A DNA stretch of 18,774 nucleotides from JAHITU01 sp964486155 (GTDB lineage: Bacteria; Patescibacteriota; Minisyncoccia; Phycocordibacterales; UBA12079). Below are positions 12,808 to 18,774 of the stretch, one piece after another. Under the pieces are notes generated by a model, which saw only the letters and a program-made list of their open reading frames with translations, did no database searches and was not told the origin of the DNA. A program made the position numbers and the translations under genes. Within the stretch, counting starts at the first letter, position 1. Every line of letters begins with the position of its first letter. The stretch is taken from NCBI GenBank assembly GCA_964486155.1, contig CAZAKQ010000016.1, positions 1 through 18,774 of the forward strand, given 5' to 3'.

Positions 12808-12817
12808 ATAAAATACA

Positions 12818-14149
12818 ATGAAATTACCTCCTAATTGGAAAAAAATATTAAATAATAAATTAATAGAAAAAACTTTAAATAACGAAGTTTTATTAGATAT
12901 AATTAAAAAAGCCCAAAAAGAATATGTATATTGGGACAAATTTAAATATTATAATTTCCCTAAAGATATACAGCCGGAAGAAGCTTGGTCCTTCCTAAAA
13001 TTTACTAACCGGATAGGAAACACAGAAAAAACACCGATAAAAACAATTAATAAAGACTCATTTGTTTACAACCTACCAAATATATTACAACAAAAACTAA
13101 GTTTTATAGACATTCATAGTGCAGGGAATATAGAAAGTAATGAATATAAACCGAATGAAGCTCAAAAAACACAATTAATTATCAGTGGTTTTTCTGAAGA
13201 AGCTATCGCTTCTAGTCAAATTGAAGGAGCTAACACATCAAGAAAAGTTGCTAAAGAAATGATTTTATCAGGAAGAAAAGCTCGAACATTAGGAGAGAAG
13301 ATGATTATTAACAATTATAATGTAATGCAAAAGTTACAAGATTGGAAAAATCTAGATTTAAGTAAAAAGATGTTATTAGAAATTCAAAAACTAATTACAT
13401 TAGATACTCTTGAAGACCCTAGAGAATCTGGTCGATTTAGGAAAAACAAAGATAAGATTGTTGTTTCTGATGCTATGACGGGAGAGATAGTTTTTACTCC
13501 TCCTACAGAAAAAGTTTTAAAAAACGAACTTAATAATTTAATTAAATATGCTAATAAAAAAGAAGGTGACGGAAGTTTTGTTCATCCAGTTATAAAAGCT
13601 ATAATATTACATTTTTGGATTGCTTATCTTCATCCATTTGTAGATGGAAACGGAAGGACTGCAAGAGCTATTTTTTATTGGTATTTATTAAAAAATGATT
13701 ATTGGCTTTTTCAATATCTTTCAGTTTCAAAAATAATAAAAATATCACGGAAAAAATACGACGAAGCTTTTTTACATTCTGAATATGATGACAATGATTT
13801 AACTTATTTTCTTTTATTTATAACAAAATCTATTGAAAAATCTATAAGTGAATTTCAAAATCATTATAACAAGAAAATAAAAGAGCTTGAAGAACTAACT
13901 AAAATATCTAAAGAGTTAAGAAAATTTAATAATAGGCAAATCGCCCTACTTCTATATTTTGACAAACATAAAGAACAAACAATTGATACTAAAACTCATC
14001 AAAATAAACATGGAATTACTTATGAAACAGCTCGGTCGGATCTATTTGATTTAACAAAAAAGAAATGTTTAGTTAAGGCAAAACAAGGTAACAAATTTAT
14101 TTTTACCGCAAATAAAGAAGCTCTCAAAAAATTTATCAAAAACATCTAA
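12818..14149 (+). CDS. Fic-domain protein with C-terminal winged helix
   Basis: This 443-residue protein is probably an AMP-transferase (or other NMP/phosphate-transfer) enzyme acting on protein hydroxyls. An N-terminal domain (about 1-100) is followed by the inhibitory-helix motif S132-x3-E136-G137 in ASSQIEGANTSRK, then a Fic core with HPFVDGNGRTAR (H272 catalytic, D276 metal, N278, R280, R283). The C-terminus (about 370-443) is a winged helix (NKHGITYETARSDLFDLTKK, then KFIFT). The intact S-x3-E-G places it with self-inhibited class II Fic proteins, which often carry their own DNA-binding domain and may bind their own promoter. Two 39-bp palindromic repeats precede the start. No ribosome site is seen. 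Confidence 0.93.
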   Translation: MKLPPNWKKILNNKLIEKTLNNEVLLDIIKKAQKEYVYWDKFKYYNFPKDIQPEEAWSFLKFTNRIGNTEKTPIKTINKDSFVYNLPNILQQKLSFIDIHSAGNIESNEYKPNEAQKTQLIISGFSEEAIASSQIEGANTSRKVAKEMILSGRKARTLGEKMIINNYNVMQKLQDWKNLDLSKKMLLEIQKLITLDTLEDPRESGRFRKNKDKIVVSDAMTGEIVFTPPTEKVLKNELNNLIKYANKKEGDGSFVHPVIKAIILHFWIAYLHPFVDGNGRTARAIFYWYLLKNDYWLFQYLSVSKIIKISRKKYDEAFLHSEYDDNDLTYFLLFITKSIEKSISEFQNHYNKKIKELEELTKISKELRKFNNRQIALLLYFDKHKEQTIDTKTHQNKHGITYETARSDLFDLTKKKCLVKAKQGNKFIFTANKEALKKFIKNI

Positions 14150-14173
14150 CACTCTAGTTTTAAAATGAAAAAA

Positions 14174-14211
14174 CTAGCACCAATTTTCTAACTTAGAGAA
14201 ATTGGTGCTAG
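14174..14211 (-). terminator. hairpin between Fic and the minus-strand zinc-ribbon unit
   Basis: CTAGCACCAATTT (14174-14186) with AAATTGGTGCTAG (14199-14211), perfect 13-bp stem with further pairing inside the loop. The T-run (TTTTTTCATTTT) follows it on the minus strand, so it mainly serves the minus-strand unit, but it also lies 25 nt after the Fic stop. Confidence 0.75.
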
Positions 14212-14234
14212 GTTGGTTAAATCTGCTGAAATCG

Positions 14235-14364
14235 TTAATTGTTTGGTTCATATTCAACTCTAGCGATATAATAAGTCTTCATATAAGTCCCCATTCATAC
14301 TCGAACTTTGATCAAAACAAGGTTTTGAAACTTTAGTTTTTCCTTCTCAAAATCGGTACACCTC
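14235..14364 (-). pseudogene. short, stop-interrupted frames, possible gene remnant
   Basis: Downstream of the minus-strand small genes, protein-like text continues in two frames with stops. One frame runs on from the 36-residue ORF through TAA and TGA as EGKTKVSKPCFDQSSSMNGD and LYEDLLYR before TAG. Another gives MKTYYIARVEYEPNN (14282-14235) with GGGGAC 4 nt before its ATG. They could be decayed coding sequence, tiny genes, or chance in AT-rich DNA. Confidence 0.3.
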
Positions 14365-14475
14365 TTAAACAAAATCATCATAAGATTTTGAATCTGAATC
14401 TAAAATTTCTTCAGAAAAAGTTTTTATTTTTATTATTTCCTTTATTACCTTTTTTTCCAAAATTTTTGCCAACAT
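14365..14475 (-). CDS. possible overlapping small ORF, 36 aa
   Basis: An ATG inside the zinc-ribbon gene opens a 36-codon frame, MLAKILEKKVIKEIIKIKTF followed by SEEILDSDSKSYDDFV. It overlaps the zinc-ribbon 3' end by 31 nt in another frame. The sequence reads like an amphipathic helix with an acidic tail, and overlap would suit translational coupling. The ribosome site is weak (GGAAA directly before the ATG). Chance is a real alternative. Confidence 0.35.
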   Translation of the reverse strand: MLAKILEKKVIKEIIKIKTFSEEILDSDSKSYDDFV

Positions 14476-14570
14476 TTTCCGCATTGTAAAAGAAGATAAA
14501 ATTTAACTCTTTTAATAACTTTAGGTTCTCCACAAAATCCACAAACTTTACACTTAATTTCTACCTTCAT
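14445..14570 (-). CDS. 41-aa zinc-ribbon-like protein
   Basis: On the minus strand, GGAG (14580-14577) lies 6 nt before an ATG at 14570. The 41 residues hold a CKVCGFCGEP knuckle (C7, C10, C13) and a second CGKC knuckle (C30, C33) near the end, with basic residues between and after (KRVKF, KFWKKR). This is the C-x2-C...C-x2-C plan of a minimal zinc ribbon, which usually binds nucleic acid or a protein partner. I cannot name a family. Its promoter region is nearly identical to that of the four-TM gene at 12594, on the other side of the Fic gene. The unit is closed by the hairpin at 14174-14211. Confidence 0.7.
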   Translation of the reverse strand: MKVEIKCKVCGFCGEPKVIKRVKFYLLLQCGKCWQKFWKKR

Positions 14571-14607
14571 TTTTATCTCCTTTATTTTGAAATTTAAATT
14601 CAACAAA

Positions 14608-14651
14608 ACAACTATATTTAGTATAGTTATATCTAAAAAAATAGCAATAGA
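14608..14651 (-). promoter_or_regulatory. shared promoter/operator, copy 2
   Basis: Same 44-bp sequence as 12631-12674 with one base changed. The change completes the inverted repeat AACTATA-CTAAA-TATAGTT, which overlaps the TATACT -10 box. It ends 37 nt before the zinc-ribbon start, compared with 36 nt for copy 1. Confidence 0.7.
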
Positions 14652-14735
14652 TTCTGTTTAAAATTAATGTTAATATATAAAAAACTTTAAATTAAGAATT
14701 AAATTTACTAACTAATAAGTTAATAAACTAAAATT

Positions 14736-15068
14736 ATGTCAAATTCAATGAATTTAAAAACTGCTTTAGATCAACTTAAACAAGAAATCCAGAATGAAGT
14801 TTTAAAATTAAACCAACTTGAAACAAAATTACAAACTCTTAGAACTGAAAAACAACAAAAAGAATCTGAATTAAAACAAAAAGAAATAGATATTCAAAAT
14901 ATAAAGAGAGAAATAGAACAGACTAAAAGAGGATTGAGAGAAAATGAAAGAGAAACTAGAAAAACCACTGACGAAATTTCTAAAACCAAAAGAGAGCAAG
15001 AATCAAAAAATCAAGAACTTCAAAAAATCCAAACAGATTATAATACAGTTCTACAAAATATAAGTTAA
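14736..15068 (+). CDS. small coiled-coil protein, 110 aa
   Basis: Almost the whole sequence from residue 5 is one heptad-repeat helix, rich in Lys, Glu and Gln with Leu/Ile at a and d positions (LDQLKQEIQNEVLKLNQLET, LQTLRTEKQQKESELKQKEI). It has no Cys, no membrane segment and no catalytic motif, so a dimeric or higher coiled coil is expected. Similar short SMC-like helices appear in many CPR genomes without known function. A TAAACT box (14724-14729) ends 6 nt before the ATG, again suggesting a leaderless start. It is closed by the long terminator at 15140-15206. Confidence 0.8.
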   Translation: MSNSMNLKTALDQLKQEIQNEVLKLNQLETKLQTLRTEKQQKESELKQKEIDIQNIKREIEQTKRGLRENERETRKTTDEISKTKREQESKNQELQKIQTDYNTVLQNIS

Positions 15069-15082
15069 AATTTAAAGATGTG

Positions 15083-15114
15083 GTCGCGAACCTATCTACC
15101 GGCAGATTTGCGAC
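15083..15114. repeat. hairpin with diverged GC-rich palindrome
   Basis: GTCGCGAA (15083-15090) pairs with TTTGCGAC (15107-15114, one G-U), enclosing TCTACCGGCAGA, which resembles the CTGCCGGCAG centre of the other palindromes. It is possibly a decayed copy. Confidence 0.4.
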
Positions 15115-15139
15115 TATATATTTTCTTAATTCTTAAATC

Positions 15140-15206
15140 TAAAAAATAAACAAAATAAAATCTGGAGAGGTTTAACCTCTCCAGATTTTATTTTGTTTAT
15201 TTTTTA
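15140..15206. terminator. bidirectional terminator, 32-bp perfect stem
   Basis: 15140-15171 pairs without a mismatch with 15175-15206 around a 3-nt loop; the GC-rich top is CTGGAGAGGT and the base is A/T-rich on both strands. It separates convergent genes and its right end contains the stop codon (15204-15206) of the M23 gene. Confidence 0.92.
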
Positions 15207-16250
15207 TCTAAAAGGATTTGCTGCTCCACGAACCTCAAAGTGAACATGGGGTCCAGTAGATCTTCCGGTTGAACCAAGATATCCAATTACTTGTCCTTGA
15301 ACAACATGATATCCTCTCCATACTATATTAGAGTTATTATGAGCATACAAAGTTTGAGTTCCGTTATTATGTTTTATCACAATATAATTACCATAACCTC
15401 CATTCCAATATCCATTATCTTTAGAAATAATCACTTCTCCAGAAGCAGCTGCTAAAATAGGAGTACCTTTTGGAGCCGCAAAATCAACAGCATTATATCC
15501 ATGTAATTTTTGTGAAATTCTTCCACCTGAAATAGGTCTGATATAATAACCTGTTAAATTAGGACCACCTACTCCTCTTAAAGAATTATATCTAATTGTC
15601 GTTCTAGAATTAGATTTTGGTAGAGGAGCTACTCCTCCTGGAATCACAACCTCATCACCTATAGCCAGCACTGCAGAATCTAACAAATCATTATATTGTC
15701 GTGTTTCTTTAAGATCTCCTTCATATTTTTTAACTATAGAATTTAAAGTTTCACCTTTTTTAACTGTATGTTTAACTCCACTGATAGGCAAAATACTCAA
15801 AACTTGTCCATTTTTTATTAAATCTCCTTGTTTTATATCGTTAGACCAAATAATAGTTCCGACTGAAACATCAAACATTTCGGCTATTTGTCCTAAAGTA
15901 TCACCTTCTCGTACAATATAAGTAGCGATTCTATCAGAATTAGAGTGTTCTTCTATATTAGCTATTGTCCCACTAGGACCTATTTCTGAGGATAAAGCTG
16001 AATCATCTACAATGATAATTTCTCCACCACCCTGAGCTAAATCAGGATTACTATTTATAGAAGCTCTCAACAAAGCCATATTTTGAGAATTTAAAACTTC
16101 ATTGTCAGTGTTTACAACACTTTCAGATACATTATCAAACCAATCTGTAAATAAAGAAATAACACCTGCATTACTAATAGAAGGTGTTATTAACATACAT
16201 AAAATAACGAAAAAACCAGCATTTTTTGTTAAGAAAACGCTAAAATCCAT
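15204..16250 (-). CDS. secreted LysM-M23 murein endopeptidase
   Basis: I place the start at the ATG at 16250 (348 aa), because it gives a clean signal peptide (MDFSVFLTKNAGFFVILCML then ITPSISNA, cleavage after about residue 28); an in-frame TTG at 16268 is the alternative. Two LysM modules (about 109-155, ATYIVREGDTLGQIAEMFDV; about 160-205, KHTVKKGETLNSIVKKYEGD) would bind peptidoglycan. The C-terminal M23 metallopeptidase (about 235-345) has the YAH (H304) and GPHVHFEV (H335, H337) motifs. The first zinc motif reads HGYNAVD (H250, D256), wider than the usual H-x3-D. The role is cell-wall cutting or remodelling outside the membrane. It is single-gene and divergent from uvrD. Confidence 0.93.
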   Translation of the reverse strand: MDFSVFLTKNAGFFVILCMLITPSISNAGVISLFTDWFDNVSESVVNTDNEVLNSQNMALLRASINSNPDLAQGGGEIIIVDDSALSSEIGPSGTIANIEEHSNSDRIATYIVREGDTLGQIAEMFDVSVGTIIWSNDIKQGDLIKNGQVLSILPISGVKHTVKKGETLNSIVKKYEGDLKETRQYNDLLDSAVLAIGDEVVIPGGVAPLPKSNSRTTIRYNSLRGVGGPNLTGYYIRPISGGRISQKLHGYNAVDFAAPKGTPILAAASGEVIISKDNGYWNGGYGNYIVIKHNNGTQTLYAHNNSNIVWRGYHVVQGQVIGYLGSTGRSTGPHVHFEVRGAANPFR

Positions 16251-16535
16251 TTTGATCGCCTGTTTCAATCGTATTTTCGTGGAAACAAGTTCTTGTTTGT
16301 TTTGTATAATAAGCCTAAATGTTACTTTTAATTACTATCTTTCGTTTTTTGTCTTTCTGTAATAACTTCAATATAATATCAAAATATCACAGAAAGTCAA
16401 GACATTTTTAATCTTTAAACTTTCTTTAAGTTTTCAATATCTATAATTAAATTGTAGCAGTTTTTGTCTCTTAGTCTATAAAAACTGGGGATAAAAATTA
16501 ATTTATTCTAATAAATTAATTTAAATTTTCAACTA
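16251..16535. promoter_or_regulatory. divergent control region with several inverted repeats
   Basis: No gene is supported here. AAACAAG-TT-CTTGTTT (16283-16298) lies in the M23 leader; minus-strand TATTATAC near 16303-16310 may be its -10. CTTTCTGT (16353-16360) pairs with ACAGAAAG (16389-16396). CAGTTTTT (16458-16465) pairs with AAAAACTG (16480-16487). AAATTAATTTATT (16495-16507) is inversely repeated at 16510-16522, on the -35 side of the uvrD promoter. Confidence 0.5.
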
Positions 16536-16544
16536 TGTTATACT
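16536..16544 (+). promoter_or_regulatory. extended -10 promoter of uvrD, leaderless
   Basis: TGTTATACT, an extended -10 (TG-N-TATACT), ends 7 nt before the ATG at 16552. No Shine-Dalgarno site. Confidence 0.6.
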
Positions 16545-16551
16545 ATTCCTA

Positions 16552-18546
16552 ATGTCATACTTAGATGAACTAAATTCTGAACAAAAAAAAGCGGTCTTAC
16601 ATAAAACTGGACCTCTTTTAATTTTAGCTGGAGCAGGAGCTGGAAAAACCCGAGCTATTACTTACCGTATTTTACATTTAATCAAAGAAGGAATAACACC
16701 TGAAAATATTTTAGCAGTTACTTTCACCAACAAAGCAGCAAAAGAAATGAGAGAACGAGTAATTGAGTTAATTAAAGAAGATAAAGAATTAAATTTACCT
16801 ATCTCGTTTCAAAACCAACCTTTTGTTAAAACTTTTCATTCTTTAGGAGTGCATATTCTTAGAGAAAATTTTAAGGAAGCAGGTATTCCTAAAAATTTTT
16901 CTATTTTAGATAAAAACGATTCTCAAAAAATTATTAAAGATATAATAATTTCTTTAGATCTAGATCCTAAACAATATGAACCTAAAAAAATATTAGGAGT
17001 AATTTCTCGCTATAAAGGAAAATTTATTACTATTTCTGATTTTGAAAACAAAATAAGTAATTCATCCCAATATGGAAATGAACTTTTATTAAAAATTGTA
17101 GCTAGTGTATGGAAAAAATATGAAGTTAGACTTCAAAAAGAATCTTCTTTAGATTTTGACGATCTTCTTTTGAAAACAGCTCTTTTATTAAAACAAAATA
17201 AAGAAATATTAACTAAATATCAAAATCGTTGGCAACAAATTCATATTGATGAATATCAAGATACTAATAAAGTTCAATACAAAATAGCTCAATTACTTTC
17301 CAAAAAACATAAAAATATCTGTGTGGTAGGTGATGCCGATCAAAATATATATTCTTGGCGAGGTGCCAATATTCAAAATATTTTAAATTTTGAAAAAGAT
17401 TTTAAAAAAGCTCAAACTATTTTATTAGAAGAAAATTATCGTTCTACACAAAATATTTTAGGAGCTGCTAACCAAATAATTAAAAAAAATACAAAAAGAC
17501 AAGAAAAAAATCTTTTTACTAAAAATACAGAAGGAGAAAAAATTGGAGTATATTTAGCTTATAACGAAGAAAATGAAGCAAATTTTATAGCTCAAAAATC
17601 TAAAACTTTAATTGAAGATAAAAAGATCTCACCAAAAGAGATAGCTGTTTTATATAGAACTAATTTTCAATCCCGAATTTTAGAAGAAGCTTTTTTAAAT
17701 GCGAATGTTCCTTATCAAGTTCTTGGTACTAAATTTTTTGAGAGAAAAGAAATTAAAGACATTATCGCTTATATTAAAGTTTCTCTTAATCCAAATGATT
17801 TAACTAGTTTAAAAAGAACTATTAATACTCCAACACGAGGAATAGGAAAAGTAACTTTAATAAAAATAACAACTGGTAAAGAAAATGAGTTAAGTCCAAA
17901 AATAAAATTAAAAGTGCAAAATTACAGAGATATCTTAGCTAGAATTCAAGAAAAAACAAAAACTCTTAAGCCTTCAGATTTAATAAAATTTGTGATTTCT
18001 GAAAGTGGGTTGGCTGAACAATATAAATCTAAAGGTACTGAGGACGACTTAGAAAGACTTTCTAATATGAAAGAATTAGTTTCTTTGGCTATAAAATACG
18101 ATAAATTACCTCTAGAAGAGAGTATTGAAAAGTTATTAGAAGAAGTAGCTTTAGCTAGTGACCAAGATGATCCGCCAGCTGGCGGAGAAGACAAAAATAC
18201 TGGAGCTGTTAAATTAATGACAGTACACGCTGCTAAAGGACTTGAATTTGATTATGTTTTTATTTCTGGGCTAGAAGACGGATTATTTCCAAGTAAAATG
18301 ATGGGAGAAAATTCAACTAATAAAAACGAAGAGGAACGAAGATTGTTTTATGTAGCCTTAACTCGAGCTAGAAAAAAATTATTCTTATCTTATACATCCA
18401 CGCGAACAATTTTTGGCTCCCGCCGAACTAATACAGTTTCTGAATTTGTAACTGATATAGATGAAAATTTACTTGAATATACTGATGCAGGAAGTGACTC
18501 TCTTTCACAAGATGACGATGAAAAAATTGAATATTTAGAATGGTAA
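16552..18546 (+). CDS. uvrD: UvrD/PcrA/Rep superfamily 1A DNA helicase
   Basis: This 664-residue 3'-5' DNA helicase acts in nucleotide excision repair and in clearing proteins from DNA. Motifs in order: Q-motif LNSEQKKAVLH, motif I AGAGAGKT (26-33), TFTNKAAKEMRERV, motif II DEYQDT (233-238), motif III VGDADQNIYSWRGAN, motif IV ENYRSTQNIL, motif V LMTVHAAKGLEFDYVFISGL, and motif VI ERRLFYVALTRARKKLFLS. All key residues are kept. It is shorter than typical PcrA (about 720-740) because the C-terminal tail is brief and acidic (SQDDDEKIEYLEW). Residues 541-545 (PPAGG), just before motif V, are encoded by a 16-bp GC-rich palindrome that looks inserted. Rep is an alternative name. Confidence 0.96.
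   Translation: MSYLDELNSEQKKAVLHKTGPLLILAGAGAGKTRAITYRILHLIKEGITPENILAVTFTNKAAKEMRERVIELIKEDKELNLPISFQNQPFVKTFHSLGVHILRENFKEAGIPKNFSILDKNDSQKIIKDIIISLDLDPKQYEPKKILGVISRYKGKFITISDFENKISNSSQYGNELLLKIVASVWKKYEVRLQKESSLDFDDLLLKTALLLKQNKEILTKYQNRWQQIHIDEYQDTNKVQYKIAQLLSKKHKNICVVGDADQNIYSWRGANIQNILNFEKDFKKAQTILLEENYRSTQNILGAANQIIKKNTKRQEKNLFTKNTEGEKIGVYLAYNEENEANFIAQKSKTLIEDKKISPKEIAVLYRTNFQSRILEEAFLNANVPYQVLGTKFFERKEIKDIIAYIKVSLNPNDLTSLKRTINTPTRGIGKVTLIKITTGKENELSPKIKLKVQNYRDILARIQEKTKTLKPSDLIKFVISESGLAEQYKSKGTEDDLERLSNMKELVSLAIKYDKLPLEESIEKLLEEVALASDQDDPPAGGEDKNTGAVKLMTVHAAKGLEFDYVFISGLEDGLFPSKMMGENSTNKNEEERRLFYVALTRARKKLFLSYTSTRTIFGSRRTNTVSEFVTDIDENLLEYTDAGSDSLSQDDDEKIEYLEW
18171..18186. repeat. 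GC-rich palindrome inside uvrD
   Basis: TCCGCCAGCTGGCGGA is a perfect 16-bp palindrome, read in frame as PPAGG between SDQDD and EDKNTG. A diverged copy, TTCGCCAGCTGGTGGA, lies at 9742-9757 in the second foldback repeat. Confidence 0.85.
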
Positions 18547-18570
18547 GAAAATAAATTAATCAAATTTTTC

Positions 18571-18609
18571 GAGGTCCAACAACCCCTTGGTTGTTGGACC
18601 TCTTTTTTT
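18571..18609 (+). terminator. terminator of uvrD
   Basis: GAGGTCCAACAACC (18571-18584) with its perfect complement (18589-18602), loop CCTT, then seven T. AT-rich outer arms (18549-18570 with 18610-18631) also pair almost fully, giving a giant hairpin that could act on both strands. Confidence 0.92.
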
Positions 18610-18639
18610 GAAAAATTTAGATTATTTATTTTCAGTATC

Positions 18640-18656
18640 AAGTATTATGTATTATG
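18640..18656. repeat. AAGTATTATGTATTATG repeat
   Basis: Exact copy of 10219-10235, continuing as TATTATAC. It lies between the uvrD terminator and the stop codon of the edge ORF. Confidence 0.65.
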
Positions 18657-18658
18657 TA

Positions 18659-18774
18659 TTATACAAAACAACAAGCTTCACTTGTTGTTTTAAACTTATC
18701 CACAAACCAATATTTTTTCCTGAATAAGTTCACATACATATTAGACTTTTCTGGCAAAAAATCTAATGAAACAA
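18659..18774 (-). CDS. probable 3' end of a minus-strand gene (partial)
   Basis: From the window edge to TAA at 18659, one minus-strand frame is open for 37 codons and reads VSLDFLPEKSNMYVNLFRKK, then YWFVDKFKTTSEACCFV. The composition is protein-like and the other two minus frames are interrupted. No family is recognised in so short a piece. The last nine codons run through an 11-bp hairpin (AAAACAACAAG 18665-18675 with 18681-18691), and the stop lies next to the AAGTATTATG repeat, so the original end of the gene may have been altered by repeat insertion. Chance remains possible. Confidence 0.4.
   Translation of the reverse strand, partial: VSLDFLPEKSNMYVNLFRKKYWFVDKFKTTSEACCFV

Noticed and set aside
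12733..12939. Minus-strand frame over the Fic operators and gene start
   Set aside because: It overlaps the duplicated operator region and the well-supported Fic start; no start signals.
14235..14364. UGA recoding (as in Gracilibacteria/SR1) to explain the in-frame TGA
   Set aside because: All large genes are intact under the standard code and use GGA/GGN for Gly; the same region also has TAA and TAG, so decay or chance is simpler. None of the main genes ends in TGA, but the sample is small.
16283..16298. AAACAAG-TT-CTTGTTT as a LexA (SOS) box for uvrD
   Set aside because: It does not fit the GAAC-N4-GTTC or CTGT-N8-ACAG consensus and lies about 250 bp from uvrD, inside the M23 leader.
16102..16362. 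Plus-strand frame across the M23 gene start
   Set aside because: It is antisense to the signal peptide region and has no promoter or ribosome site of its own.
18696..18704. TTATCCACA, a perfect DnaA-box match, as a sign of a replication origin
   Set aside because: It is a single site with no cluster, no dnaA nearby, and it falls inside a probable coding end; one match is not enough in a window this size.

Overview
The window is very AT-rich (roughly 70% or more A+T by eye). It has compact genes, many perfect hairpin terminators, and a scatter of short GC-rich palindromes that stand out from the background. The gene content, a family of single-domain 'four helix bundle' genes, a TraR/DksA protein with a C3H zinc site, apparently leaderless starts and the CCTGCCGGCAGG / CCGCCAGCTGGCGG palindromes all suggest a Patescibacteria (CPR) genome, most likely of the Parcubacteria group. 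This assignment is inferred from gene and repeat style, since no rRNA or other phylogenetic marker apart from rpsO and pnp is present.

Layout. Positions 1-930 hold a possible gene end, a hairpin, and two small unknown genes with good Shine-Dalgarno sites (131-355, 377-865), closed by a terminator. Positions 930-1187 hold a MITE-like inverted-repeat element. Positions 1188-5340 are the rpsO...pnp neighbourhood; the usual rpsO-pnp adjacency is interrupted by a dispersed foldback repeat, a NYN-domain nuclease-like gene and a ribbon-helix-helix/RelE toxin-antitoxin pair. Positions 5340-8000 form a transporter locus: a sodium/solute symporter (minus), an overlooked 35-codon basic ORF and a 46-nt palindrome upstream of it on the same strand, and a divergent TrmB-like regulator. 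Positions 8000-12180 hold a membrane-anchored protein with an acidic N-terminus, a second foldback repeat, a DksA/TraR protein, a four-helix-bundle gene framed by a 19-bp inverted repeat, and the ComM/YifB AAA+ ATPase gene.

Positions 12160-15070 are an accessory island. A Fic-domain protein with a C-terminal winged helix is preceded by two perfect 39-bp operator-like repeats. It is flanked by two minus-strand small genes, a four-TM protein and a 41-residue zinc-ribbon protein, that carry nearly identical 44-bp promoter/operator sequences at the same distance from their starts. A small coiled-coil gene follows. This pair of matched promoters around a Fic gene is the strongest hint of an undescribed co-regulated module.

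Positions 15070-18774 hold a LysM/M23 endopeptidase (minus), a divergent intergenic region rich in palindromes, a UvrD/PcrA helicase whose frame carries a GC-rich palindrome inserted just before motif V, a strong terminator, and probably the 3' end of a minus-strand gene at the window edge.

A general theme is start architecture. Several plus-strand genes have a -10-like box ending 6-7 nt before the ATG and no Shine-Dalgarno site, which suggests leaderless mRNAs. The small accessory genes (131, 377, 7070, 12594, 14570) instead have clear GGAG-type sites. No rRNA, tRNA or CRISPR array was recognised.
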